64,000 nt of DNA from Symbiodinium natans (taxonomy: Eukaryota > Sar > Dinophyceae > Suessiales > Symbiodiniaceae): NCBI GenBank assembly GCA_905221605.1, contig CAJNDS010002397.1, positions 374,001 through 438,000 of the forward strand, given 5' to 3'. Under the pieces are notes generated by a model. The model did no database searches, was not told where the DNA came from, and saw only the letters and a list, made by a program, of their open reading frames with translations. Of the stretch, positions 43,625-55,455 are shown piece after piece (position 1 is the first letter of the stretch; each line of letters opens with the position of its first letter). Both the position numbers and the translations under genes were made by a program.

Positions 43625-45111
43625 AACAAGCTGCCTAACTCCTCATCGAAACTGCCCGTTAATTGATAATTAACGTCTCTTAACCGTTTCATTGCCTCGT
43701 GCTTCTTCCTGACCCGAGGTCGGCAGCCGCCACGAAGGGTTCTGATGTACAATAGGTGATGTCGGTGCATGGGAGTTTTCATCCATATCCGCGTATTGTT
43801 GTACTAGTGACTGTCGGAAGGGCGTTGGCGACTGTAGGTCTCGCGTCCATGGTTGCGGAATGCACTGAATTGCTCCAAATCTAGGGTTGGAACTTGAAGC
43901 CTGAAACAGGTGCGCGCATGGTATCGGTCCTTGGCGCTGACTTCATACGATGCGGCTTGCCGTGATGTGCAGTAGGCCATACAGAAAAGCCTAACCTTGA
44001 GTCAGGGTAAGACAACCGGACTTTAGGATGGTGAACGTCTAACATCAAAGAACATCAGTGCAGTCAATGACCGCGAACGTGCTCTATGCGATGGCATGCA
44101 GGCTCATGAGTTCTCCTACTCACTAGTTGCTTCCAAGCTGCATGATGTTACCCTTCTACCGCTTTCTGACACAAGGAGCGCATTCACGGAGCCCTTCGGG
44201 CCCTGGTGAAATCCATTGGGGCCGGACCATGGTTGGCTGGACTATGGTGGGGTGACTCACAGCCACGTGGACATACACACAAAGGGGATATTTTGAAGGA
44301 CGTCAGGAAAAAAGGATCGGATTGGGCTATGCAGTCTTCAAAATCAGAGATTACAGTTGCAACGTATCTTCTTCTGACTTTAAGGCTTTTAACGTATCTC
44401 AATGCTGACAAAGACGGGTCGCAGCTCTGCATGGGACCAGGACACAACGCACAGTCGCCCCAAAGCCAAAATTCTGCCGGAGACGTGTAACGTCCTCAGA
44501 TGTACTCCGTTCAAACCGTCCGCAAGGTGCTGTCGAAGTGAGACTGGTACCCTGGTGAACTGTCTCTTAACTAAGTCAGAAGCCATCCACTGAACCCTTA
44601 AGCTACAGACTCGTTTGACTCCACAGATACGGGTGTAACGCCTTTGGTGTGGATGAAGGCCAAAGCAGCTCAGGTCAAGCTCGGTACTCAAGTAGTGATC
44701 ACAGTCACATCGGTCTGCCAGTGTTGTCAGATGCTATCACACTGACGCGAGCTGCTGCCCCGCTAAGTATCGGAGCTTCAGCCCTAAATCCTCAACCCTA
44801 AACCCTTAACGTGTCTCTGTACGAGTCCGCGTACGGGCGGGGGGGTCTTAAAGTCAGGGAGACACGTCTGAGGCTTGGTTTTTTGGCGGTGTGGCTTGGC
44901 CAAGCCCTTGCCGCACCAACATGGGGATCCTGGGGAGGCCTGCATGGACCTTGGGGATTTCGCTTATTTCAATGTCTGTTCTTGCTGTTTTGAGCATGAG
45001 GTGGCATGGTGTGATATGGTGTGTCAAGATGTGTTTTGAGGAAAAAGGGCGTGAGTGCCGAAACCATACTGTGCTGTGCCGGCCATGAATCTCGCCTTGA
45101 TGCGTTTGCTA
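43625..45111. other. Unresolved stretch with a telomeric patch
   Basis: A possible exon near 44170-44230 reads KERIHGALRALVKSIGAGPW. Degenerate CCCTAAA units lie at 44781-44810. Otherwise nothing recognisable. Confidence 0.3.
44781..44810. repeat. Degenerate CCCTAAA telomere-like units
   Basis: CCCTAAATCC, ACCCTAAACCC and TTAAC units in tandem. Confidence 0.65.
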
Positions 45112-47064
45112 GGCCCGCTAGCATTGGACTACTACATCTACGCCGATTTCACGGAGAATCCTGGAAACCAGTGTTACGTGATTCCTGGCGAAGCCTGCCG
45201 GGCATGCTTAAACGTTCCTTGGATTTCCTGGGCGAACTTGACCGGCATGAGTTTGAGGTAATGCAAGCTGCTGGAAAGCAAGCCAAGCAACCCTTAACCC
45301 TAAACCCTGAACCCTGAACCCTAAACCCTAAACCCTAAACCCTGAACCCTAGGTGTGTCAGCACCCAGAGCCGCCACCCAGCGCCTACTGGACCCTTGGC
45401 GACATCAAACGGGGCAAAGTGACAGTGGTTGTTGCGCGTTCAGACACGCAGACGAAGAGATAAAGACGTTGGCCATTCTACAGCTCTACGGGATTTCGCT
45501 CGATGCTCTACATCTATACGTAGAAAAAGATTGCCAAGAGTGGAACTGCAGCGAGGAGTAGAGAGATAGAACACACACGTTAGACATGTGATTCGCGCGC
45601 CCTACGGGGCAGCTCGTCCTCGGGGGTGGGCATAGCCGCATAGCGTGTGGAGAGACCGAGAGAGAGAGAGAGAGAGAGAGAGGGCGTGTCTGAAAGTGAG
45701 TTGCGGGGGGGGGGGGGGGGGGGGGGGGGGGGGTGGGGAGCTTAGGATGCCCGATGAAGCTTACTTCAGTGGGCGGCCATGCGTGCCCGATGCTGCCATT
45801 TGTGGCGAGAAGGGCTTCGCAGATGCCGTCAAGGCATTCGGGCACCAGACGGCGGCTCGGAGCTTTCTCATTGGTGAGTGCTTCTTGAAAATTCGCTGCA
45901 GTGGGGAGGGCCTGGCAAGTTAAGAAGTGGGATGGCTACAAGAATGCTGAGTATGGCATCTGTGGAGGTTAGGCAACCTTCGCATCGGCCGCGATCCGGT
46001 CATGAACCCAACCTGAGGTTGCGCGCACATGGAGACACATTGAGGAGAAGGTGGCCTGGGGAGACGTGAGAAGAAACGTGTTTGACATCCTCTTGGCATA
46101 GCTCGCTGCGCAGCTACGCTGGCTTGTCCATGCAAGTTCTTTTCTGAATATAGAAAGACTGGCCACCTGTGGCAATGTCTGCCGGCCGCTTTTAAACGTT
46201 TCACTCGCATTGTAGGTACTCAGGGTCTGGGGACGTGGCACGCAGCTGCCACTTCCAATATCAAAGTTGCTTTTGCTTGGCTGCAAAAAAGTTCCACAAG
46301 GCAATCCGACTTATATTCGCACATGTTTGCACGTGATTCCCATGAACCTTCCCTTCCTTTGCTGTTCCCTTTCTGCTTCCCAGAAGACGTCCCTATTCCT
46401 GGAGTTAGTCGCTGCGACTCGCCAGGCTGGCCGGGCGATTTCTCTGAATTTCCGTGACTGGTTTCCAGGCCGCCTGTGGGGCACAGTGTGGTTGTTCGAT
46501 TCCGTTGCCCATGGCGAACAAATGATGAATCTACAGTAGCTCCAGGTTTTGCCAAGAGAGCCGCTTGCAGCATCTTGCAGCGCAGTATAGCTGTCTGGGA
46601 GGCTGCTTGCCGCCTTAGGGAAACTCTGCGTGCTACTCGTATCGTGGCCACGACATGCCCCTGCGTGCGCGATTGAAGTCCTGAGAGCTTGATGTACCTC
46701 GCATATCCTCGCATCCTGGTCCTCGTGCATCCATGGCGTGGATCCTCGCGAAGGCATGCCTGACGCCGCTCGTAAGACTGTGGAGAACCGCGCGGGGCAC
46801 TCGCAATCAGAAGTGAAAGGTGACAGTGTGACAGTCTGCAAGTTGTGCTGATGGGACGGGAAGCCATGTTACACTCAGAGAAGCCGAGCAGTTTCCATGG
46901 ACGAGCACACAAGCCTTGAGAAGCCAGCAGCCTTTTGATATTGTGATGAATTTGATATCATATGCTCCTAGGTCCTGCGCAAGCTCGGCAAGCCAGGTCC
47001 CTACAGCGCACGGCTCTTGAGTGAAGATCCGTTGATGTCGATGGCTGAAACTGACAAAGCATGA
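45112..47064 (+). CDS. Exons of an unrecognised multi-exon gene
   Basis: Four exon-like segments on the + strand may form one gene. About 45112-45245 contains ALDYYIYADFTENPGNQCYV. 45353 to about 45460 starts VCQHPEPPPSAYWTLGDIKR directly after a telomeric array ending CCCTAG. 45746-45873 contains MPDEAYFSGRPCVPDAAICG and ends at a GTGAGT donor. 46972-47064 reads VLRKLGKPGPYSARLLSEDP and ends in a TGA stop, making a plausible last exon after acceptor CTCCTAG. Composition is protein-like in each, unlike the flanking frames. The phase between the third and last segments does not match, so at least one exon is missing. No family recognised. Confidence 0.45.
45291..45352. repeat. Interstitial telomeric (CCCTAAA)n array abutting a putative 3' splice site
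   Basis: About eight units of CCCTAAA or CCCTGAA end exactly in CCCTAG, whose AG is the likely acceptor for the exon at 45353. Confidence 0.85.
45657..45733. repeat. (GA)n microsatellite followed by poly-G
   Basis: About 13 GA units, then a short unique segment, then about 29 consecutive G (45705-45733). It ends 12 nt before the acceptor (CTTAG) of the exon at 45746. Confidence 0.9.
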
Positions 47065-48425
47065 ACTTCAGTTGATTTGATTTCTTGTTTGGTGCCGTGA
47101 CGGCTTTGACACTTTTGTGAGACAACTTGGGGCTTCAGTTGATTCAAAGCCATAATGTCCTGACAAGGATTTTGACGGGTCTCAGTTGGACCTGGAAGCA
47201 AGGCACCTCGGAATGTCAGGCGGGCTCACTTGCTTGATGTCAAAATGAAAAGGCCTTCGAAAAGGTAGGGGTAGGTTGTTCTGCCTGACCAGGTGCACGT
47301 GGCCAATGCATGCTTCTTCAAGAGACACATTGACCGGATAACTCACCAATAAAGTCCACCTGCACAGCTTCTCAGATTTGTCTGTCTCCCTCAATCAGCC
47401 TTCAAGATACCGATCACTGCAAAGGGTGACGCGTTGTCCCCTATGGCGTCGTGAAGAGAAGCTGCGCAGCAAGGGCGCCTTGCAAAACATGTTCAGTGGC
47501 AAGACTTAGGTTCAACGCGTTTGACACAAATGTTTTGTTTTTTCTTTCAAGTTAGTTCCGGCATGTTTTGCCAGGCCACTGATGCAGCAAACTGCCTTTC
47601 ACTTGTGTCTTCGGCTTTCCCAAGCTAAACCAGCCGCTCCCATTTATTCCCATGTTGAAGTGTAGGTTACCCGTACTAACTGGGCAAGCCGCGGGTAGAC
47701 ACGAAAGTGTGTGTGCAGCCTTGGCCAAGAGGCCACGTTGATGGAAGGGAAAAGGAGTCCTGATGTTATGAAGCTGTCTGTGTGATAAGCGTGGTTGGGA
47801 TATGTTTCCACGTGTCAGTTTCGAGTTTCCTGAAGTTCCTTTTCACTGTGGACATACAGCTGTTGTGCCCAGCAGCAGTTTCGGTACAGTACTGCCATAC
47901 ACGTAGTCGGCCTTTCACAATGTCACTGGCGGTGCTTCGAGCATCTGGACTGCACGGGCAAGAAGCAAGTCGCAGCAAGTCGTTTTCTGACTTCACGTTG
48001 TGCGACTATGTTTCCTGCACAAGCAAAGCTTTTAAATCAGTAGCCAGGTGAGAGAAAGTGATCTCGAGCGCTGCAAGGGACAAATGCTGCTTGCAACGCT
48101 GACATATATGTTCTGTCATCTTCTTGCGATTGCTTGAGCATGAGAAGGTTCTCTCTTTTCATTGCCGGTGGTGGTGTTCCCTTTGAGTTTCCACAGCAGA
48201 CACAAACCTCTTTCGCTGTCCGTTTGGGAGGCTTACCTTGCCTGGAGCGTTCCCGATCAGCCTGAGCTCCTCTGCTCAGGGCTTCCAGGATTTTTCCAGG
48301 GATCCACAACTCGGAACTAGAAAGGGGCTTAAGTGAGAGGGAGACAATGGCTACAATATGCGGGAATTCCTACTTGGGGAGTGTGCTTACCGGTTTCTTC
48401 CGTGATGCGGGGTTAGGGCTTGCAG
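47065..48425. other. Unresolved stretch
   Basis: Only short domain-free frames. A hydrophobic frame at 47782-48051 is not supported by any splice or motif evidence. Confidence 0.35.
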
Positions 48426-48548
48426 TCCACCGAAACAGAGCAAGCGTCGCAAGCAAGGTGGATTCGTCGAGAAGATGCCGCGTTTCAGGCAGGTGCCAAG
48501 AGGGCCGCGGTCATGGAGATTGGTGGATTCAAGAAAGGATTTGCCTAA
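48426..48548 (+). CDS. Exon of an unrecognised gene
   Basis: After the acceptor CTTGCAG a 40-codon frame begins STETEQASQARWIRREDAAF and continues AGAKRAAVMEIGGFKKG to a TAA stop. The charged, helical composition looks genuine. It may be a terminal exon, or may be joined to the segment at 48972. Family unknown. Confidence 0.4.
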   Translation, partial: STETEQASQARWIRREDAAFQAGAKRAAVMEIGGFKKGFA

Positions 48549-48558
48549 TGCTGTGGTA

Positions 48559-48575
48559 TCTCCCCCCCCCCCCCC
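48559..48575. repeat. Poly-C tract
   Basis: Run of about 16 C just after the exon ending at 48548. Confidence 0.85.
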
Positions 48576-48682
48576 TTTCAGGGCTGGGGGACCTGAGGCC
48601 CTGAAGCCTCAGCGGCCTTTGAGCTGAAGGGCTCCAGGCCTTCCAACCTTCGCCTTTTGGAGATGCTGCCTTAATCTATATT

Positions 48683-48735
48683 ATATCCCCCTTGGGAATT
48701 ATTTGTTTATTTTTTATGAAACCCCAAAAGGATAT
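48683..48735. mobile_element. Short foldback (inverted-repeat) element, copy 1
   Basis: Ends are complementary: ATATCCCCCTTGGG at the left and CCCCAAAAGGATAT at the right, enclosing an AT-rich loop (TTTGTTTATTTTTTATG). A second copy with the same ends is at 59884-59941. Size (about 55 bp) and two dispersed copies suggest a MITE-like or foldback repeat. Confidence 0.6.
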
Positions 48736-48971
48736 TAACAATGTTTTGTTTATTAAGGTTCGAAGGGGAGTATAGTAATCCGGACACAAGCTTCAAGCCT
48801 GAAACTTCCCCAAATTTCTGGAAACGGGGTTTTGTATAAATTCTTTTCAACACCAAGCGACGAAACAAGGCCCCAAACAAGTTCTCCAAGGGGGCAGCCC
48901 ACGAGCCTCATGCTCCTTAGAAATTTTGTTCGGGTTCAAAGCGCACGGACTTGGCATTCTTCCGGCGCTAG

Positions 48972-49139
48972 AATACTTTTGCAGACTTCACAGAACTCGT
49001 GGGTAACGAAACTAAAGTGGAGGCGGCAAGTGAGATATTAGGTTGTATTGCTGTACTTTTCGCGGACCTCTTCCTTCAGGAGCTGTCCAGATACAACGAC
49101 AGGCTCAAGGACCAGAAGAATGAGGCGAAGAAGCTGTGA
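48972..49139 (+). CDS. C-terminal exon of an unrecognised gene
   Basis: An open frame reads FADFTELVGNETKVEAASEI, continues LGCIAVLFADLFLQ, and ends ELSRYNDRLKDQKNEAKKL plus TGA. The last part is a charged coiled-coil-like tail. The CAG at 49077-49079 could also be a 3' splice site. Family unknown; coding status is moderately likely from composition. Confidence 0.4.
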   Translation, partial: NTFADFTELVGNETKVEAASEILGCIAVLFADLFLQELSRYNDRLKDQKNEAKKL

Positions 49140-50387
49140 GCTGCCAGCCTAATTAAGAGTGGAGAGAGATGAAGATGTTCAACAACGCACATGGGCAGTT
49201 ATGAAGCTATGTGGCACAGCTTCCTAATTTGTAGGCTCGTTCTAGCACGCAGGGTACCTGAAAACCAGTCTCGGGTTGTGGCTCGTTACATGTATGCACT
49301 CGGCAGTTTCACAACGTTTGATTTTGCAAGTGGTCGTCACAGTGGCAGACCGTCGTTTTGCAAGGGACATGGCTCGTCAGGATATGCAGTGATGGAACTT
49401 GACTTCCCAGATTCGAGCAAAGGGCGCACTAATGCACTCACCGACACTGAACCCTGCCTTGCCAAGAAGTCCCTTACAAATTGCTTCGCTGCCGTTGAAG
49501 TCGTACTTGGCGCTTCAAGCAGCTAGTTAATACAGGTGTGACAAGACAACGCCGGAGGTGTTGCATTGACGAGCGCCGAGCGCTGTACATCGACAAGAAG
49601 TCAGTCTTTCTTGTGGCAGCGAGTGTCTTTTTGGAGATCATCGATGGACACAGCAAAGAGGGCACAGTAGTGACATCAGGCTCTCTGGATCCTGTACTTA
49701 TCTGCAAGCTTTGGGCCAAAGGTTGCCATATTGGCATGCTGCGGCCATGGCAGAGGGAGGCGAGGAGGAGTCCGAAGACGACTCTGTGACGGTGAATGTG
49801 GGGTAGCCCAGCCTCCGTGTGACACGTGGCCGAGGAGGCTAGATGAGGCTAGAGGAGCTGTAGATGAGGCTAGTCAGCTGGTCGATTCTGGCGCCTGAGC
49901 ACGCGTAAGCCACCAGTACATGGAGCAATATTGTCACCCATATCCCAATCATACACTCATAGCCTCAAGGTGCGAACTCTGGGCGGAGCCGTCTCTAGCT
50001 TCCGTGTGCCGCGTGCCACCACCACGCGGGTGCCTGGTCTCATAATGTGCCAATGATGTCAGATTTGCAGATGCACTGCTGATAAGGACGGGGCTCATCT
50101 CAACTGATACTTGCTGACAATTGGCACGCGAATCCTGCATCAGGCGCTGAAGATACGACTGGCGCGGACCTGCGGGTCTCCGCCCTACGCACAGCGGCTG
50201 CTTCAAGGCTTCAACGACGAATAAAAATAGCATGGGCGAAAGGAAAGACTTTATGACCCAACTCATGAAGCTGCAATCCCTGAATTGATAGCGTTCGATG
50301 GCATTACTTGGGACGGCGTGGAGGACTGCCTTGAACGCTTGAGTAAAGGATCGACGGCTTTGGCTTAGCCATCAACGACTTTTTTAG
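49140..50387. other. Unresolved stretch
   Basis: Possible short coding pieces: MAEGGEEESEDDSVTVNVG at 49747-49806, an acidic peptide ending in a stop, and AFDGITWDGVEDCLERLSKG near 50292-50350. Neither can be joined into a gene. Confidence 0.3.
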
Positions 50388-50554
50388 GAGATGGTCAGAA
50401 CGTCTCCACACTTGCTCAAGCCTTTAAGTATCGGCCAGGACAGAGGATTCTCGAGGATGAGGCATCCATGGAGTCGGTGGAGCGGATCGGTTCGCTTGAA
50501 CTGCTGCGCCTTAGTCGCAGGACCACGTCGCAGCATTTTGGGCGCTACTTGTAG
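50388..50554 (+). CDS. Exon of an unrecognised gene
   Basis: After acceptor TTTTTTAG the frame reads DGQNVSTLAQAFKYRPGQRI, continues LEDEASMESVERIGSLELLR, and ends at TAG. The composition is typical of a globular protein. The preceding segment near 50300 may be its upstream exon. It could be the 5' part of the ankyrin gene downstream. No family recognised. Confidence 0.4.
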
Positions 50555-51442
50555 GCGCATCGCCCTTGCAGCATCCAAATATAGAGTTCCATGCCGTGCA
50601 AGAGTGTCAAAAGCACTCGGACGGTGCCAATCTACTTCTCCTGTGGACTTCGGCACAACGTAGTCGGTCATCGTCCGTCGTTGCCTGGAAGAGTCTCTGG
50701 GAGTTGTTCTGCCATACCGGCTCGTGCAGATCTTGCAGATCCTTCGTCATTGCCAAGCAAGTTGCATAATAAGTATCCGCGGGATGTCACGGTCGCAAGA
50801 TTCCACGGTTGTTGCATGTTCCTCAATGCATTCAGTGAGCATCTAAGGCTGATTTGCACACCCTGCGAGCTTGAAGCTGGAACACGCTTGATCGATAGTG
50901 CCAGGCCATGGTTGCATGCCCAATCGAAAGTGATGGCACATCGAGCGAGAACTGCATTGTCCGCAACAGGTTCGGGAATCTGTCATCACTTCGCGAAGCA
51001 TTGCGTCGTCCAGCACCCCCAGAGCCTGTGCAAGAAGAGGGGTCCGACCAGACAGCTTTCTGCCGGCTCACATTCATGTCGTGGGTCCCGTATCAATGAT
51101 GAACCACTTTAAGCCAAATTGCGTCCGAGCTCGTCGGGTGAGCGCTCAAGGATTTCTCTAGGCCGAGCGACGGCCTCACAGCTCTCCTGGCAGCATCGCT
51201 GCGTGACTGCAACGAGAACTGACATCGAGATTTGTAGATCAACTGATACCGTAGACTTCAACAAAGGTTGCAACGTGACAGCTCAGGACTCCTGCACACG
51301 TTATAAGACCTCTGGCAGCCACAGCCAAATAAATATTGCCAACACCACCAAAACTCACTTGTCCCTCTAGCAACGGTGACCCCCAACGTCGAGCAACAAC
51401 GTGCACGAAAGTCCTTTCTTGTCGTCAGCTCTTGGACTATAG

Positions 51443-54400
51443 GTTTCATGGCCACCTCGATATGGTTGTCGAATTGCTTGCGGCCGGGGCTTCGAAGGCG
51501 CCTGACTCGGCAAACATCAGTTTTTGTTCAAGCCCACCTCTTAGGCAGCACTCGGCAAACCGAGAGATCCAGCTGAAGAGAGAAATCAAGAACGCGACTT
51601 GTAGCAAGAATCATGCACAGGAGAAGCCCATGAAGAATGGAGCAACGCCGCTGCATCTGGCTTCGCAGAGTGGCCATTTGCCGGTCGTGAGGCCGGGACT
51701 TCAAAGCCCCTCAGACGAAGTCCTCATGAGCCCCTTAAAAGAAGCTAAAGACCCTAATAAACCCTTGTACATCCTAAGCTCTTGCCTTGTTGTAGAAGTA
51801 GGTGCCTTCTGGCCGATCGAGCGGTACCCAATGCAGAGGCCGAGGCCCGCGAGAAAGAAGTGAAGAGAATACGGGCTCTTTGCCAAACCTGGGGGGGGGG
51901 GGGGGGGGGGGCGGGAGTTGATGTATGCACTATGGTATGGTTGAAGGTTGTGGGGGATCACTGGTCCAAACCCTGGAGCCTCACAGCCAAGGGCACTTTC
52001 ACTAGAGTGTAAGGGTGTATGAGGATTTTTCTGGGATGATATGGGTTTACAGGGGTTTATGTGGGATTATAGGGATCACATGGGTTGATAGGGTTTGCTC
52101 CAGTCACAGCGTGCGTGTTTGTGTTTGTGTGTCTTGCCTTACATAATAGGTGTACCAACTGGGCTCACAGATCAGCCCCGAAATGTCAAGAAGTGCACGC
52201 ACTCCTTATTCCGTCGCACCTGAAAGGATGGGCGGCGGCCGCTCCACATCGCCTGCCAGAAAAACCATGTTGAGGCGTGCGCGAGTCCTCATGCTTCCGG
52301 CTGCTGCCTCCACTCCCTTCATGTTCTTCCCATTCGTTCCTTTTTCTAATGCATCTTGTTTTTGCAGAGGGCCAGGAGTTGGCTCTGATCTCCGATGTCT
52401 CCAGCGCAGGTCATCCGGACCCTGTGTGACAGTGATGCCGATCCAAACGTCTTGCAGCTGCAATGTGTCAAGTTGGTCGTGCGCATACTAAACTGAATGG
52501 CATAAATCCGGATTGTGAGCAGATGTGGACTTCACTGTTGCTCTGGTGTGCATGCTGCTGTAGAAGAACTCAGCTAATGTCTGCAAGTAATTAGTCCCTG
52601 GATTCTGGTGGCCATGTGTATCAGGTGGGGAATGTGTTGTTATTGGCGGTTTGTACATGCATGCCTGTGATGCGACGTCTTGAACAATGAAACCTTATTC
52701 TCATGCATACGCTGGCAATACATATAGTCTTGTTCATCATGGTCAGTCTCCTGGACGGGCTTGTGCTGAGCGATGCGACCTTTTTGAAGAAGGGATCCGT
52801 GGGAAATGGGCTCATGTGACTCTACGCAAGAACACGCAGATGAATGCTGGTGGCTGAGGCTCCTGGCCCCTATGCAATGACTCCAGCCTTTCCTGCCTGC
52901 CAGCGAGGCCTGGAAGCTTTCCTCCGAAGGTATCAGGTTGTGAAGCAGAGACGAAGTTCGACATGCAGTTATGAGCATCCGAACGCCTCCCACATCAGTT
53001 CTTTTGTGTCGTCCAGGGCACCTCGACGCGTTGAAGGCACTGTGCGAAGCCCGTGCCAATCCGGAGGCCTGCACACCTCGGGGCACTTGAGAAACTGTCC
53101 GAAAAATGGGGGGGGGGTTGGGTGGGGGAGACTCGGGAGACGCTGGCAATTTCATCCGTGCATTTTGTCTTGCGGCAGGCCATGGACAAGAGCGGCACAA
53201 GGTCTGCTCTCCAGCACGCTAAGCAGTTTGGGTGCTTATGTGCACGGGGACGCGACTGCGCAGGTACATTCTGTAATGCTCAGATTGTTTTTGACATTTT
53301 GTGATATGGAAGGAACTACTAGCCGAACTACATGCATGATCGGACTGCAATGAGGGCAGGGCCTTCTTCTGGGCAGAGTCGATGAGCCGCCTTGACACAA
53401 TCGTTGAGGTTGCTTGACGTTGCCATCCAAGAAGGGCATCTGCCTCTGGTGCAGACACTCTATGGTGCTGGAGCCAGCGGCTTGCTGCAGTGTGGAAGGT
53501 GACTCGAAAGGCTTGACAGGCAGACTGAAGGCCAGCAACACATATGTCTGAAGTGCCAGTGCTGCTGCATCGACACCGTGGGTTGTTTTTGGTTCTTCGT
53601 GGGAATACCTAGACATGTCAGCACACAGAGTGCACTGGGCACCCTGGATCTCAGTAAGGTATTACCGAACCCAACCACAATGGCAGGCGGGCCGTGAGAG
53701 GCTGCTCAAGACGTGTCGGATCGTAGAAGCGTTTTTTTTTCATGTCTTTTCGTATCAAGGCTCTAGAGTCGTTGGCCCTGAATGTAATATTTCCTGGGTC
53801 CTGGGCTTCTGCAGCAGTTTCAAAACAAGCCACATGAATGGAAGCTTGGGTCCCTGCATGCTCGTGCTGCAGGACGCCACTTCATGTGGCTGCCTACTCT
53901 GGCGATCTGCTCATTGTTCAGTGGCTGGCTCATGAAGGTGCTGTTGGGCAGGATTTCTGAAGCTCAGGCATGTGAAGTTCTCCGACCCCCATGCCAGGAG
54001 TGCCGATTGATAGCCGGGATCGCCAAAGACTCACTCCTCTTCATTTGGCTGCGCGTTTCGGATATGAGGCCAAACCAATGAGATCCGGTGACCTGTGGGG
54101 ATGCAGTCGCGCGCAGGTTGCCTCCCTTCTTCAATACCCTATGGTTTTGAATGCGTGTTGAGCCCCAAGTTTACTTGCGCACAAGTGTTTTGGGTGTCAT
54201 TTTTGCATCTCCTGCATTACAGATTCCATCATGCAGAATTTAGGACAGCTCCAGTGTTCTGCTGTTTCTAGTTCATCTCAGGCCACATGCTGAAGTAGGT
54301 GCCAAGTAAAGGAGCTATCTGCCGTACTGCATTGAGCTTGCATCGCTAGAAACACGAGAACAAGGACTTAGGAAGCAGGTCTGAGGCTTTTACATCTCTG

Positions 54401-55455
54401 CACATGTCATGGCCCTTGTTAAAGAAGGGTCTGCAGACCCAACGCGCTCGGCAGGTTGTTTGCATGAAGCTCGTTGAGCTCTTCGCCGACCTCGAAGCTG
54501 TGAGCAGCGGCTTGGGTAAGAGAATTGCAAGACCCTGCACTGCGAGCAGCTACGTCAAGTGCTAAACTCTCCTGGCACCCTGGCACCCAGCATGAGACAA
54601 GCTGGAGCTACTTAGCGTATTAAGTACTCCGCTGCGAGGGCCGCACGAAGAATGGGTGGATCGTGCCTGTACTCCCCTACTTCCATGATAGGTCTCTACC
54701 CTTGTCAACATGATTATTGCACCCCAAGCGTTTGCAAAGCATACTCCTCCGAGATGCAAAGAGAGTTCCTCTTGGCCATCCCAAAGAAAGGGTCCACGCC
54801 ACCTGGCCCACCTTAAAAGGTTCGGGCAGCCGCCCTCTGCACATGGCTGCACTCTTCGACCAGGAGGCCCTGCCTGGGATGTCGGTTCAGAAGTATCTGA
54901 AATGCGCATGAAAGAGTGCTCAGGAGGTGCCCTGAGCAGAGTGAACAGAGTGATTCCGGCATGCGTGCTCTCGTAGAACCAGAGGCGGAGAGGCTTTAAA
55001 CTCACCTTTAAACTCACCTCCTGGAGCATCCCAAAGCTGAGCCCGTGGTGTCTCTGAGAGGAAGTGGCGCGATTCCTGTGCGAACAGCAAGTTGAGATGC
55101 TGCCTGGTGAACATAGAATGGAGGCATGATGAGAAACGCATACAGTAGCATAGCTTCATTGCTTCACTCCCAGTGAATGTGTGCTAAGACTGCTAAGATG
55201 TGGATCAAGGAACGTTCTGGCCCACCCGGGGCTCTCGCCATTGCACCTGGCTGCTGCCAGAGGAAATCTTGCCTCCGAGCTGCAGTCCAGGGAGTCACAG
55301 GGTATACTTCACGGGACAGTGAACGCAGCTCTGAACATGCTCTCAAGCCTCTCAAGCCTCATAGAAGTCGTTCACTGCCGGGCCAAGCTTAGGATGTGGT
55401 GAAAGTTTTGTGCGACTTCGGCGCTAACCTGGCCAGACGGGACGTCTTCGGTGCG
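51443..55455 (+). CDS. Ankyrin-repeat protein gene, about one repeat per exon
   Basis: Ankyrin motifs (TPLHLAA...G...VV--LL--GA) recur on the + strand as isolated exons. They are: 51443-~51500 (GHLDMVVELLAAGASK); ~51629-51695 (NGATPLHLASQSGHLPVV); ~52410-52455 (VIRTLCDSDADPNV); 53017-~53085 (GHLDALKALCEARANPE); ~53180-53225 (DKSGTRSALQHAKQFG); 53873-~53950 (TPLHVAAYSGDLLIVQWLA); ~54000-54075 (IDSRDRQRLTPLHLAARFGY); ~55208-55285 (PGLSPLHLAAARGNL); and 55393-~55455 (DVVKVLCDFGANLARRDVFG). Several follow clear AG acceptors. Order and strand are consistent with one gene. Ankyrin arrays mediate protein-protein contacts; no catalytic domain was seen. An exon at about 55757-55925 (ELPCEEHRIGLLKGACADDV) may follow. 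Exon ends are approximate. Confidence 0.65.
51891..51911. repeat. Poly-G tract
   Basis: About 21 consecutive G between ankyrin exons. Confidence 0.9.
52010..52098. repeat. Degenerate GGGTTTA/GGGATTA repeats
   Basis: Spaced words ATGGGTTTAC, GGGGTTTAT, GGGATTATAGGG and ATAGGGTTT recur every 10-14 nt. This looks like a decayed telomere-type or minisatellite array inside an ankyrin-gene intron. Confidence 0.5.
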
